The notes beneath the pieces are model-generated. The model was not told the origin of the DNA. It ran no database searches and saw only the letters and a program-made list of their open reading frames with translations. From the NCBI GenBank assembly GCA_027486795.1, contig JAIXOI010000044.1, positions 1 to 64,000 on the forward strand: DNA of 64,000 bases. Reading direction: 5' to 3'. Position 1 is the stretch's first letter. Every line of letters starts with the position of its first letter. Source of the stretch: Sphingobacteriales bacterium. GTDB taxonomy: Bacteria > Bacteroidota > Bacteroidia > Chitinophagales > CAIOSU01. Both the position numbers and the translations under genes were made by a program. Positions 9,924 through 18,914 of this stretch are shown here, piece by piece.

Positions 9924-10943
9924 ATGCAATACTATTTAGGTTGTTTAGTGGTATTGATGGCTTTGATAACTTCGTGCGTGAAGGATGAAAAGCCGGTTGA
10001 CAAGCCCTCTATTGTTGAAACCGTGCAGATACCCATGGGCGCTGAATACGAAGATCAATTTTATTTTGACTTGGAAAGTAACCAGACCGTTAAGCGGGTT
10101 TCTCGCTTCGATTGGGATTTGGCATTTGAATCTACTGTCGATGGGTACTTAGTTTTTATCAATGGCTACAAGTTTATGTTTGCCTACAACACTGGCAAAA
10201 CAAAGTTTGATAGCACCTATACCTACAGTGCCCTGCTTAGGCGCTGGGATGAGCCCGATGGAGATTTGGGCAAAACCGCATTTGGCGAATGGGGCGATGT
10301 TACATCGCCAGGAACCGTGATAGGCAAAGGCAATATCTATTTAGTTGACAGAGGCTACAATGTAAACTTGGATACCTTTGGCCTACGAAAAGTAATGGTA
10401 AATGGTTTGGAAAACGGTAACTACAGCGTAAGCTTTGGCGCATTAAACAGCGCTACCCCCACAACCGTGGTTATACCAAAAGTAGAGGGCTACAACAAAG
10501 TGTTTCTGAGTTTTGACAATGGCGGTGAGATAGTGAGTATTGAACCGTTAAAAGCAAATTGGGACCTTAACTTTACACGCTATACCCATGTGTTTTATGG
10601 TCCGGTACCTGGGTTTCCGCCAACCGACACGCTACCTTACCAGGTTGTTGGGGTATTGGGCAATTACCTAAATGGCGTTGAAGTAGCGAAGCTTGATTCG
10701 GCAAATTTTACTGCCTTTACTTTGGCCGATGCTGCTAGTGTAACCTTTTCGGGCGAACAGGACGCATTGGGGTTCGATTGGAAGAACTTTACCCTCAGCG
10801 ATGAAAACTATGAGGTGGAGTCGCAAAAATTGTACATCATAAAAAGCGTTGAAGGCAATTATTACAAGTTGCGGTTTGTTGAGTTTTACAACAATGCAGG
10901 CACCAAGGGCTATCCTACATTCGAGGTGCAACTATTGCAATAA
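9924..10943 (+). CDS. HmuY-like haem-binding lipoprotein
   Basis: A lipoprotein of 339 residues. The signal peptide MQYYLGCLVVLMALITSC has its lipobox cysteine at 18, followed by an acidic linker (VKDEKPVDKPS). The mature part repeats the HmuY pattern: RFDWDLAFESTVDGYLVFING near the start and KANWDLNFTRYTHVFYG in the second half. It is 4 bp behind the HmuR-like receptor and last in the operon. The equivalent of the upstream HmuY-like protein but anchored by lipid instead of T9SS. Haem binding is inferred from family and context; a different porphyrin or metal chelate is possible. Confidence 0.8.
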   Translation: MQYYLGCLVVLMALITSCVKDEKPVDKPSIVETVQIPMGAEYEDQFYFDLESNQTVKRVSRFDWDLAFESTVDGYLVFINGYKFMFAYNTGKTKFDSTYTYSALLRRWDEPDGDLGKTAFGEWGDVTSPGTVIGKGNIYLVDRGYNVNLDTFGLRKVMVNGLENGNYSVSFGALNSATPTTVVIPKVEGYNKVFLSFDNGGEIVSIEPLKANWDLNFTRYTHVFYGPVPGFPPTDTLPYQVVGVLGNYLNGVEVAKLDSANFTAFTLADAASVTFSGEQDALGFDWKNFTLSDENYEVESQKLYIIKSVEGNYYKLRFVEFYNNAGTKGYPTFEVQLLQ

Positions 10944-10949
10944 GGGGCT

Positions 10950-11672
10950 TTACATTCTAAAAAGGCCATACTTAAGTATACAGTAAATGGCCCTAAACCC
11001 ATCCTTCCAACTTATTTTCTTGCCTTCGGCATAAGTGCGGCCGTAGTATGATATGCCCACTTCGTATATACGCACATTGGGCAAGCGCGCTATTTTAGCT
11101 GTTACTTCAGGTTCAAAACCGAAGCGTTTTTCTTTTAGTTTCAGGCCCTTCAACAAATCGCTGCGGAATAGCTTATAGCAGGTTTCCATATCAGTTAAGT
11201 TCAAGTCGGTAAACATATTCGACATGAAAGTGAGCATTTTGTTTCCTATGCTATGCCAAAAAAACAAAATGCGGTGCGGTTTACCGCCCATAAACCTTGA
11301 GCCATAAACCACATCGGCAAAACCTGAAATAATAGGTTTTAGCAGCAAGTTATATTCTTCAGGGTCATACTCCAAGTCGGCATCTTGAATAATAATATAA
11401 TCGCCAGTAGCCTCCTTAATACCGCGGTGCAGCGCCGCCCCCTTTCCTTGGTTTTCCCCCTGTTCATAAAGCCTAATGGGTATATCGGGATTTGCTTGTA
11501 TGTAGCTCTTAATAGCATCAAGGGTATTGTCTTTTGATCCGTCATCTACAATAACCACTTCCTTTTTAAAGCCACCCGCTAGCACAACGGATTTTACTTT
11601 GTCCAAAATATGGTGGATGGTTGGGCCTTCGTTGTAGGCAGGAATAACAATAGATAAGGTAAGTGTTTTCAT
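10950..11672 (-). CDS. Family 2 glycosyltransferase, DPM1-like
   Basis: A 240-residue enzyme with the GT-A fold. [10 protein letters not shown] (7-16) and [12 protein letters not shown] (39-50) bind the nucleotide sugar, and [12 protein letters not shown] (about 95-106) carries the DxD-type metal site. Length and motifs fit polyprenyl-phosphate mannose or glucose synthases without C-terminal membrane helices, which load a sugar onto a lipid carrier at the cytoplasmic face. The gene directly upstream (11695-13497, same strand, 22 bp away) is a membrane protein of the kind that uses such lipid-linked sugars, so the two may act in one step of surface glycosylation. It converges with the haem operon with only 6 bp between. 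Confidence 0.9.
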   Translation of the reverse strand: MKTLTLSIVIPAYNEGPTIHHILDKVKSVVLAGGFKKEVVIVDDGSKDNTLDAIKSYIQANPDIPIRLYEQGENQGKGAALHRGIKEATGDYIIIQDADLEYDPEEYNLLLKPIISGFADVVYGSRFMGGKPHRILFFWHSIGNKMLTFMSNMFTDLNLTDMETCYKLFRSDLLKGLKLKEKRFGFEPEVTAKIARLPNVRIYEVGISYYGRTYAEGKKISWKDGFRAIYCILKYGLFRM

Positions 11673-11694
11673 AGCTCGCGCGGCTAAGATATTA

Positions 11695-13497
11695 CTATTT
11701 TGCTTTTAATAGTTCTAATTTAATAGTGTCAACATATAAAGTCTGACCGGGATTCTCAAAATAGAGAGCAATACTGTCAGCATCGGCTCTTTTATAAGTA
11801 AGAGGCATTTCTGCCTCTACCAGATACCAAGTGTTTGGCTCAAATAGCCATTGTAGTCGGGTATTGCTAAAGTACCGCTCTTTTCCATCCTTGTAAAACC
11901 GCATACCCAAGCGCGCCATTTTCCATTCATCCCATTCCATTTGGGTATAGTAAATATTTGCCGACACCCGAACCCAATCATCGTTGGTATGAGCAGGCAT
12001 TGGGACAGCTTTTAACAAAAAGTCAGTATTGTCTTTACCCGTTACAAACAACCTTTTATCGCCAAAGCCAGCAACAGTATCAGTAGGTATTACGGTGGTT
12101 AAAATATTTTTATATGCCAACTTCTCATCATCTGGAGCTTCAAACGGCAGGTCAAGGTATTTCCTCAACTCTTTACCACGCTTTTGTTTGATAAAAACCT
12201 CTACCCAATACTTTTGGCTAAGGCCTTCCGGATGCATAGCACCATTAAAAATGTGGCATTCGTAGGTTTGCACCAAGTTAAGCCAAATAAAAGCACTTAC
12301 AATAGATAGCAGAGCAAGCCACCTCAACTTTCGGGCCAATGCCCATTGGCAAAATGCTGCAAACGGTATGAGCCATACTGCATAAGACTGCACCATAGCC
12401 CTAGAGCCAAAACTGCCGCCATACCACCAAATATCCCAACTGAAAGTGATGTAGATATTTAGGATGTTGAAAATTGCAACTGCCCAAAACAACTGGCGTT
12501 GGTTAAGGTATAGAGGCACTAAGCCGGCAAGAGCAAAAGCCATAATCGGCGTGTAAACTAACCACCCTTTTTTAAAGCTAAATAGCCCATCAAACAAATG
12601 AGGGCGCAGAAAGCTAAAGCCTTGGTCTTCGTAGCTATATACTAGCCAATGGCCACTATAGTACTTCCAATAGATAAGTTGTAGGCTACCCACTGCAACC
12701 ATAATCAATACGGCAGTTAGTATTTGCCAATGATGCTGCATGATAAGTTGCCATTTGCGCTGCAGGGTTTGTTTGTTGTATACGCCCCATATAATTGGTA
12801 GAAGCACACAAATTACCTCAGTCGGGCGAGTGAGGCTCGCTAAACCACAAAGCAGCCCAATCCCAGCTGCTGCGAGCATCGTAGGGTTTTGATGCCACCG
12901 TATGGTAAGGTAAAGCAGCGCGGCATACAAAGTAAATAGGTGGTTGTGGGTCATGGCCCCATCAAACGAAACATAATTGAGGTAATTAGTAGCCACCACA
13001 AGCAATATAAGGCTCATGGCTACGGCCTTATCACTAAAGTAGCGCAGCAGTATGTTACGCATCAATGCCAAGCCAGCCAAAGCATAGCATATAGCGCCAA
13101 AAAAGACGGATGCTTGGTATGGATATGACAATCCGTCGGCAGGGTAAGAGGTGAGTTTGGCCCACAAATGCCCCATAAAGAAAAAGGGCAAATAAAAAAT
13201 ACTCTGACCCATAGAGTATTTCATAATGTAGTTGCCCGTGTCTACAGGAAAAGCATGATAATTGAAAGGTGCTGGCTGGTATTGAGCCATTAAACCATCT
13301 AAAAAGTGCAGGCCACCCAAATCATTATAAATAAATAACGCAGGCAAGTATAGGTAGTACCCAAAAACATCCCAACTCAACACCGCCTCGGTACCTGTAA
13401 AAGTCCATTTTGGATACAGGAAAGCAGCAATGATTAATGACACTGCAGCGACAAGCCAAGCTAATAGCGAAATAGGATTGGTTGACTTTTTTAACAA
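11695..13497 (-). CDS. Polytopic membrane glycosyltransferase-like protein (GT-C)
   Basis: A 600-residue integral membrane protein with about 11 hydrophobic segments over residues 1-400 and a soluble C-terminal domain (about 430-600) ending in a beta-rich, jelly-roll-like stretch. The first external loop has [21 protein letters not shown], comparable to the catalytic loop of GT-C enzymes. The start is a TTG (13495-13497), since no ATG is available before the first helix. It precedes a DPM1-like transferase by 22 bp on the same strand, which supports use of a polyprenyl-phosphate sugar. Acceptor unknown. Confidence 0.75.
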   Translation of the reverse strand: MLKKSTNPISLLAWLVAAVSLIIAAFLYPKWTFTGTEAVLSWDVFGYYLYLPALFIYNDLGGLHFLDGLMAQYQPAPFNYHAFPVDTGNYIMKYSMGQSIFYLPFFFMGHLWAKLTSYPADGLSYPYQASVFFGAICYALAGLALMRNILLRYFSDKAVAMSLILLVVATNYLNYVSFDGAMTHNHLFTLYAALLYLTIRWHQNPTMLAAAGIGLLCGLASLTRPTEVICVLLPIIWGVYNKQTLQRKWQLIMQHHWQILTAVLIMVAVGSLQLIYWKYYSGHWLVYSYEDQGFSFLRPHLFDGLFSFKKGWLVYTPIMAFALAGLVPLYLNQRQLFWAVAIFNILNIYITFSWDIWWYGGSFGSRAMVQSYAVWLIPFAAFCQWALARKLRWLALLSIVSAFIWLNLVQTYECHIFNGAMHPEGLSQKYWVEVFIKQKRGKELRKYLDLPFEAPDDEKLAYKNILTTVIPTDTVAGFGDKRLFVTGKDNTDFLLKAVPMPAHTNDDWVRVSANIYYTQMEWDEWKMARLGMRFYKDGKERYFSNTRLQWLFEPNTWYLVEAEMPLTYKRADADSIALYFENPGQTLYVDTIKLELLKAK

Positions 13498-13613
13498 TTG
13501 AATGCCTTTTTATACTAAGATTAATGATTATTAGTTAAAAGTAATCAATAGCATGCTAAAAGGCGATTAAAGCCAACAGAAAACTAGCAATTAATTTAAA
13601 TGGGGATTGTGGC

Positions 13614-14054
13614 TTATCTGTCGCCACCACGGCCATAGCCGCCACCGCCACCGCGGTTTCCACCACGGTCGCCGCCACCATAACCACCACCGCCACGGTT
13701 TCCACCGCCGCCGCCGTAGCCACCACCGCCGCCACGATTGCCGCCGCCACCACCGTAGCCGCCACCGCCACCAAAGCCACCACCACGGCTTCCGCCACGG
13801 GCGTCACCTTCTTTCTTAGGCTCTGCTTTGTTTACTACAATGGTACGACCCATGACTTCAGCGCCGTTGAGGGCCGCAATAGCTTTTTGACCTTCTGCTT
13901 CATCAGGCATTTCTACGAATCCAAAACCTTTGTTCTGGCGCGTCATCTTGTCGACGATAATTTTTACTGAATTTACGGTACCGTGTTCTTCAAACAGGCC
14001 TCTTAATTCTGCTTCTTCTAACTTGAAAGGTAGGCTTCCTACGAAAATGTCCAT
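13614..14054 (-). CDS. RNA-binding protein, single RRM plus glycine-rich tail
   Basis: A protein of 146 residues. Residues 1-80 form one RNA recognition motif with RNP2 IFVGSLPF (3-10) and RNP1 KGFGFVEMP (about 42-50). Residues 88-146 are almost only Gly, Arg, Asn and Tyr in repeats of GGGGGYGGGGGNRGG. This layout matches the cold-induced glycine-rich RNA-binding proteins of cyanobacteria and Bacteroidota, which probably bind mRNA. It is monocistronic, with a TATATTTG box about 25 bp before the start. The GC-rich tail gives long spurious frames on the opposite strand. Confidence 0.93.
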   Translation of the reverse strand: MDIFVGSLPFKLEEAELRGLFEEHGTVNSVKIIVDKMTRQNKGFGFVEMPDEAEGQKAIAALNGAEVMGRTIVVNKAEPKKEGDARGGSRGGGFGGGGGYGGGGGNRGGGGGYGGGGGNRGGGGYGGGDRGGNRGGGGGYGRGGDR

Positions 14055-14078
14055 GATGGTGTTTTAACAGTCACTCAT

Positions 14079-14086
14079 CAAATATA
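14079..14086 (-). promoter_or_regulatory. Putative -7 box of the RRM gene
   Basis: The reverse strand reads TATATTTG, a full match to TAnnTTTG, 24 bp before the ATG. The -33 position holds only a CTG, so the promoter is half supported. Confidence 0.4.
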
Positions 14087-14149
14087 ATATATTGCTTTCG
14101 CATTTTCAGTAGCTAAATGTAATCTTAACAAACATTTTTAATTGTAGCA

Positions 14150-14842
14150 TTAAAACAAGATGCCCGCTCGCAAAAGCACATACTTAAATGCTTGTTTATC
14201 TTTGTCTTCTGTTTTTACTTTAATGCCGTTGGTAAAGTTGTTTACAAAGTTAACCCCCACCAACAAGGCGGTTCTGTCGTTAAGTGCATATTCAATGCCT
14301 CCTCCTACGCTTAGGCCCAGCGCAAACAGTGGAGCAGTAAAAACTGTTTCGTTGTTTTTATCCAGCTTCTCGTTTTCGTAGCCTAGCGCATCACTATCAA
14401 CCCTGCTACCCACTTTAAAGCCAGGCACAAAACCAACTTGACCGTAATAAGTAATGTAGCCAATTTGGTTGGTTTTTAGCTTTAGGCTAATGGGTATATT
14501 TACATATTGCATTTTAAATCGCGCATCTATTCCGTTTCTATACCCCAACGAGTCGCTAGGGTATACCAATGTATCGTACACCGCATTACCACCTATCAAC
14601 ACCCCAGTCACCCCTGTTTCGAGCACATAGTTTTCTTGGTTTTTTGCCAAGTTTATATTCAGCAGCAAACCATATTCAAGGCCCATGCGCACCTTACCAC
14701 TGCTCACGTTCTTATCGGCACCCTTAAACCAGCTTATAGCAGGGCTTGCGGTTATTCCTACCCTAACTTTTTGGGCATTACTTTGGGCATTTATGATCGA
14801 AAACATAAAACCTAACATCACAATCAATACTATTTTCTTCAT
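14150..14842 (-). CDS. Outer-membrane beta-barrel protein, PorT-like
   Basis: A protein of 230 residues with a signal peptide (MKKIVLIVMLGFMFSIINAQ) and then alternating hydrophobic strands through to an aromatic-poor end (YVLLRAGILF). The pattern VRVGITASPAISWF near the start and GLSVGGGIEYALNDRTALLVGVNFV in the second half is typical of small 8-stranded porin-like barrels (outer membrane protein beta-barrel or PorT families). No specific role can be read from the sequence. It is transcribed divergently from the GldB gene, with about 50 bp between the two starts. Confidence 0.8.
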   Translation of the reverse strand: MKKIVLIVMLGFMFSIINAQSNAQKVRVGITASPAISWFKGADKNVSSGKVRMGLEYGLLLNINLAKNQENYVLETGVTGVLIGGNAVYDTLVYPSDSLGYRNGIDARFKMQYVNIPISLKLKTNQIGYITYYGQVGFVPGFKVGSRVDSDALGYENEKLDKNNETVFTAPLFALGLSVGGGIEYALNDRTALLVGVNFVNNFTNGIKVKTEDKDKQAFKYVLLRAGILF

Positions 14843-14894
14843 CTGGGTCTATTTTAATCTCGAATACCGTAATTTTAAGCGGGTTTTGGATAAT

Positions 14895-15941
14895 ATGAAA
14901 GCAAACACAACTTTTTTAAGAAATTTCTTTTTACTCGCACTCGTGGTCGGCACCGTGCTGTCGGGCTGCAATTGTAACAAATTTAACAAAATTCCCAATG
15001 TATCGGGTATTGAGGTAAATATTGATGTGCAGCGTTTTGAATATGACCTATTGCAAGTTGATACTGTAAATTTGGAACCTAGCCTTGGTAAACTGGAAAG
15101 TAAATATCCTGAGTTTTTGGATGTTTGGGGAAATCGCATTATGGGTCTCGGTAGCCTGCATTTGCAGAGGGCGCAAACGCTTCAAAATTATTATTACTTC
15201 TTGACTGATACATCGATAAGAAACTTATTGAGCCAAACGAATAGTGCATTTACACCCTTTGATGAACAAAAAATGCTATTGGAAGATGCATTTAAACGTT
15301 ACAAATATCATTTCCCAGGCAAGCCAATACCTAAAGTGATAACCTGTATTTCATTCTTTGAGCGTGCTGCCGTTACTTACGACACCACCATACTAGCTCT
15401 CAGTTTGGATATGCATATGGGCGCCGATTTTCCTTACCCTACCAGCATACCCCAGTTTGTGCAACAAACCCTTACCAAAGATTATTTGGTGCCTCATGCA
15501 GTAAAAGTAATGTACGGAATGGCTTTCGAATCGGAGCCCAAAGAAGGTACCTTGCTTGCCGAAATGATACACAATGGCATACAGCTATACTTTATGGACC
15601 TTCTGCTGCCAAACACACACGACCACCTAAAAATAGATTATACTTTGGCTCAAATGCAATGGTGCCAGCAAAACGAGCCCGAAATGTGGAATTTTTTCCT
15701 AGAAAAGGAACTGCTATATGGCACTGATATGTTGACCAATCGCAACTATGTTTATCCTGGACCCTTTACCAGTGGCATGCCGCCTGAGTCGCCGGGCAAT
15801 GCGGGTAGCTGGTTGGGATGGCAGATTGTAAGAAAGTACATGAGTGAATACCCTGATACCCAATTTGAATCGTTACTGAAAATGGATGCGCAGGAAATAC
15901 TTTCGCGCTCAAAATATAAACCTAAACACACTTGGCTATGA
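14895..15941 (+). CDS. gldB: GldB-type gliding motility lipoprotein
   Basis: A 348-residue lipoprotein from the ATG at 14895. The upstream in-frame start at 14685 runs antisense through the neighbouring gene and is rejected. The signal peptide ends LVVGTVLSGC with the lipid cysteine at 25. The body matches the GldB family as I know it: VQRFEYDLLQVD after the leader, the central ISFFERAAVTYDT and LSLDMHMGADF, and the C-terminal PESPGNAGSWLGWQIVRKYM. GldB is required for gliding and T9SS function in flavobacteria, although its molecular role is unclear. Its stop codon overlaps the start of the SPFH protein (ATGA), so the two are translationally coupled. Confidence 0.82.
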   Translation: MKANTTFLRNFFLLALVVGTVLSGCNCNKFNKIPNVSGIEVNIDVQRFEYDLLQVDTVNLEPSLGKLESKYPEFLDVWGNRIMGLGSLHLQRAQTLQNYYYFLTDTSIRNLLSQTNSAFTPFDEQKMLLEDAFKRYKYHFPGKPIPKVITCISFFERAAVTYDTTILALSLDMHMGADFPYPTSIPQFVQQTLTKDYLVPHAVKVMYGMAFESEPKEGTLLAEMIHNGIQLYFMDLLLPNTHDHLKIDYTLAQMQWCQQNEPEMWNFFLEKELLYGTDMLTNRNYVYPGPFTSGMPPESPGNAGSWLGWQIVRKYMSEYPDTQFESLLKMDAQEILSRSKYKPKHTWL

Positions 15942-16747
15942 GAACCGGCTCTCTATATCGCACTATTTTTACCCTCGCTATTGTTATTTTGCTGGTTTGG
16001 GTGTTTTCAAACAAATTGTTTGATAGGGTACCTACCGGGCACCATGGAGTACTAAACAGTAACTTCACGGGCCTAAGCAAAACCAGAGTTTACGAACCTG
16101 GTTTGCGAATGATTTTGCCATGGACGAATATTGTATGCATTGATACGCGTAAGCAAGGCGATAACTTAATTGTGAATGCCAATACTAAAAATGGTCTTTC
16201 GGTTAAGTGTAATATCAATGTTCAGTTCAGGCCTATTCCGGAAAAATTGCCACAGTTGCTTGCGGGTTTAAATGCCGACTATAAGAACCTGTTTGTAAAG
16301 CCTGAGGCACGCGGCGCTGTATCATCTATAATTAGCCGCTATACGGCAGATGAGCTATACTCAACTAATAAGGAGGCATTACAAAAGCAAATGATGGATC
16401 TGTTAGGTCCGGCACTTAAAGAGCATTTTATAATGGTGGATAAGGTTATCATACAGGAAATTACCTTGCCAAAATCCATTAGTGACGCCATTGAGCAGAA
16501 GCTGCAGCAAGAGCAAGAAAGCCAAGAGTACGAGTTTAAACTTAAGAAGGCCGAATTAGAAGCTCAACGCCTATTGATAGAGGCCGATGGGCTGGCAGCC
16601 TACAATAAATCGTTATCGGCAAACTTAACGGATAACGTTTTGAAATTTAAAGGGATTGAAGCTACATTGGAGCTAGCCAAATCGCTGAATACCAAAATAA
16701 TTGTGATAGGCGACAAAGATGGTTTACCCGTAATTTTGAATGACTAA
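15938..16747 (+). CDS. Prohibitin-like SPFH-domain membrane protein
   Basis: A protein of 269 residues. The ATG at 15938 overlaps the gldB stop; a TTG six bases earlier is possible. One N-terminal membrane helix (about 8-24) is followed by an SPFH/band-7 domain (about 30-200, with VPTGHHGVLNSN and SVKCNINVQFRP) and a coiled-coil stretch rich in Glu, Gln and Lys (about 185-215). Prohibitin-like proteins assemble into large rings at the membrane and scaffold proteases or lipid domains. Coupling to gldB suggests a link with gliding or T9SS envelope assembly, which is inference. Confidence 0.88.
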   Translation: MRTGSLYRTIFTLAIVILLVWVFSNKLFDRVPTGHHGVLNSNFTGLSKTRVYEPGLRMILPWTNIVCIDTRKQGDNLIVNANTKNGLSVKCNINVQFRPIPEKLPQLLAGLNADYKNLFVKPEARGAVSSIISRYTADELYSTNKEALQKQMMDLLGPALKEHFIMVDKVIIQEITLPKSISDAIEQKLQQEQESQEYEFKLKKAELEAQRLLIEADGLAAYNKSLSANLTDNVLKFKGIEATLELAKSLNTKIIVIGDKDGLPVILND

Positions 16748-16763
16748 CGTCTAGTTATGGGTG

Positions 16764-16838
16764 TATTGGTTTTTGGTTAACTGGTAATAAACTAATCAAC
16801 CAATAACAAGTCAACCAAATAACTAGTAATCAACCCAA
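16764..16838. repeat. Degenerate AACCAATAAC-type repeat between convergent genes
   Basis: The 75 bp between the SPFH gene and apaG consist of variants of TTGGTTAACTGGTAAT followed by the complementary kind, AATCAACCAATAACAAG, roughly 8 bp apart and forming an imperfect inverted repeat. It fills the space where a bidirectional terminator would be expected. It is an older-looking member of the array family seen elsewhere in the window. Confidence 0.5.
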
Positions 16839-16840
16839 AG

Positions 16841-17233
16841 CTAGTTCATCTTAGGCGTTGCAATCATCTCAAACTCTGGGATGAGCACCTCAAAAATACG
16901 GCCATCGCTAAGGCGTTCAAACTCGTATACGCCATGCATGCGGCCCATTTCGCCCTTTAGGTTGCAGCCCGACACATATTGATACTGGCCCATAGGCTCT
17001 AGAACTGGTTGTTGGCCAACCACACCTTCACCCTCTACCTCGCGGTATTCTCCAGTAGCATATGCATCGTAAATAAACCAATGCCTGCGCAACAACTTAA
17101 TGGTGCTTTCGCTCGAATTTTCAATACTCACGCGGTAAGCAAAAATAAATTCACTTTCCAACGGGTTGGAGTAATCGTCCTGGTAAAAGCTTTCTACACT
17201 TACCCGGACCCCTCTGGTGATCTCAGTAACCAT
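16841..17233 (-). CDS. apaG: ApaG-domain protein
   Basis: A 130-residue all-beta protein that covers the ApaG/DUF525 family over its full length. Hallmarks are VSVESFYQDDYSNPLESEFIFAYRVSIEN at the N-terminus, LLRRHWFIYDA in the middle and the glycine segment VEGEGVVGQQPVLEPMGQYQYVSGC. The ATG at 17233 is preferred to a GTG at 17242. The family is linked to cobalt/magnesium resistance in enterobacteria, but its biochemical role is not settled. The 45 bp up to gmk and the same orientation allow cotranscription with gmk and yicC. Confidence 0.92.
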   Translation of the reverse strand: MVTEITRGVRVSVESFYQDDYSNPLESEFIFAYRVSIENSSESTIKLLRRHWFIYDAYATGEYREVEGEGVVGQQPVLEPMGQYQYVSGCNLKGEMGRMHGVYEFERLSDGRIFEVLIPEFEMIATPKMN

Positions 17234-17278
17234 ACGCCACACTTTTATAGGTAATAGCTAATAATACGTAATCTATAG

Positions 17279-17881
17279 TCAAAAGGTTGTGCGCTCGCTC
17301 CTGATGCCTAAAAATCCTTCTACCAATCGTTCTGCTTCTTTCAAAGCATCCTCCAAGGCATCGTTCACAATAATTGCATCAAAATAATCCTCGTGGCTCA
17401 ATTCAAATTGCATTCTTTCAATGCGTTTGTTCAACTCCTCCTCACTTTCGGTACCCCGTTGTTTCAGCCTTTCTATCAATATCTCTGGGCTTGGTGGTTT
17501 TACAAACACCGATAAAACCCGGTCGCCGTAAAGGTTTTTTACATTTTGGGCACCTTTCACATCTATATCCAATACAAGATTCTTGCCAAGTTCGCTAAGG
17601 CGGTCAACCTCAGAGTGTAACGTGCCATAATACAAGCCTGGATATACTTCTTCTGATTCAATGAACTTATGGTTGCGGATGTGCTCTAAAAACGCTTCCT
17701 CACTCAGGAAGTAATAATGAACCCCATCTTCTTCTCCGTTTCTGCGTTTGCGGGTAGTTGCTGAGACGGAAAAACCTAACCTATCTTTGTATTTAGACAG
17801 CAAATGTCTCACTAAGGTTGTCTTACCTGCCCCCGAAGGTGAGGTAAAAATTATTATGCGGCCTCCATGCTCCTTGCTCAT
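17279..17881 (-). CDS. gmk: Guanylate kinase
   Basis: This enzyme phosphorylates GMP to GDP with ATP, an essential step in guanine nucleotide synthesis. It has 200 residues, the usual length. The P-loop is SPSGAGKTTL (10-19). The GMP-binding region contains SVSATTRKRRNGEEDGVHYYF (about 38-58), and the lid has RLKQRGTESEEELNKRI (about 138-154). It lies 18 bp downstream of the yicC-like gene on the same strand. YicC next to gmk is a widespread gene order. Confidence 0.97.
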   Translation of the reverse strand: MSKEHGGRIIIFTSPSGAGKTTLVRHLLSKYKDRLGFSVSATTRKRRNGEEDGVHYYFLSEEAFLEHIRNHKFIESEEVYPGLYYGTLHSEVDRLSELGKNLVLDIDVKGAQNVKNLYGDRVLSVFVKPPSPEILIERLKQRGTESEEELNKRIERMQFELSHEDYFDAIIVNDALEDALKEAERLVEGFLGIRSERTTF

Positions 17882-17899
17882 TTATAATAACAGCTTGTG

Positions 17900-18775
17900 T
17901 TACAAAATGTTGTTTAATTGCTCCTTGATTTTTTCTAGTTGTTCTTTCATCAAAACAACTAGTTTTTGTAGCTCACCACTATTGCTTTTACTACCTATAG
18001 TGTTTATTTCGCGACCCATTTCTTGGCTCATGAAACCTAGTTTTTTACCCTTTTCGGTTCCTGCTTCGTCAATTATTTCGATAAAATACTGGCAATGGCT
18101 CCTCAATCGCACAATCTCCTCGGTTACGTCCAGCTTTTCGATGTAGTAAATCATCTCTTGCTCTAATCGGTTTTGGTCTATTTTGCCGTCGTCAATAAAG
18201 CTATGCAATTGGGTACTTATCCGGTCGCGCACTTTGTCTTTTCGTCCACCTTCAATGGCCTCAACTTTATCGTTCGCTTCGCTTATCATAGCCACACGCT
18301 CAACCATATCTTTACGCAACTCATTGCCCTCGCGCTTCCGGAATTCTTCGAGCAAGTGCAGTGCTTTTTTTATACCGGGCTCTAATAGCGCCCATTCTTC
18401 ATCACTTAGGGTGGTATTATCGGTTTGCATTACATCGGGCAGCCGCACAATTACGGCCAAAAGGTCTTGATGGCCCAAGCCATTTTCATCGGCTAAGGTT
18501 TTCAGCTCGTTGTAATAGGCATTAAACAGGCCACGATTTATGGTTTGCGTAGGTAGTTCGGCACCCCCATCGGTGGTGATGGTAAAATCTACCTTGCCGC
18601 GTAACAAGTTGGCAGTAATAAGGCTTCTTATCTCAATTTCTTTGTGGCGCAAAACAGAGGGTAGCTTGAGGTTTAGGTCAAGGTACTTACTATTTAAAGA
18701 ACGTGCTTCAATTTGAAATGCCCGACCGTGCAAGTTGGTACTTGCTTTGCCGTAGCCCGTCATGGAAAGTATCAT
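17900..18775 (-). CDS. yicC: YicC-family endoribonuclease-like protein
   Basis: A protein of 291 residues. The N-terminus MILSMTGYGKA is the family signature, and the C-terminal DUF1732 part has KIDQNRLEQEMIYYIEKLDVTEEIVRLRSH and KGKKLGFMSQEMGREINTIGSKS. YicC proteins are reported to act as RNA endonucleases in E. coli. The gene is upstream of gmk by 18 bp, so the two form a likely operon. Full length with no missing parts. Confidence 0.95.
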   Translation of the reverse strand: MILSMTGYGKASTNLHGRAFQIEARSLNSKYLDLNLKLPSVLRHKEIEIRSLITANLLRGKVDFTITTDGGAELPTQTINRGLFNAYYNELKTLADENGLGHQDLLAVIVRLPDVMQTDNTTLSDEEWALLEPGIKKALHLLEEFRKREGNELRKDMVERVAMISEANDKVEAIEGGRKDKVRDRISTQLHSFIDDGKIDQNRLEQEMIYYIEKLDVTEEIVRLRSHCQYFIEIIDEAGTEKGKKLGFMSQEMGREINTIGSKSNSGELQKLVVLMKEQLEKIKEQLNNIL

Positions 18776-18914
18776 GCGTGTGCTTGGTTTGCGATAAAGT
18801 TAAGATAAAATGGCTAATTGATTGAGGGTCCATGGTCAATAGAGCGCCGTCCACGGTTAAAAAGCCAGGAAACATTATTATGCAAACAACCAACGGGTAA
18901 AATGCTAGCGCCAA

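Noticed and set aside
13556-13819. Long open frames opposite and beside the RRM gene, including a His/Arg-rich frame on the forward strand
   Set aside because: They are shadows of the glycine-rich tail, whose GGN codons keep other frames open. The RRM frame has clear RNP motifs.
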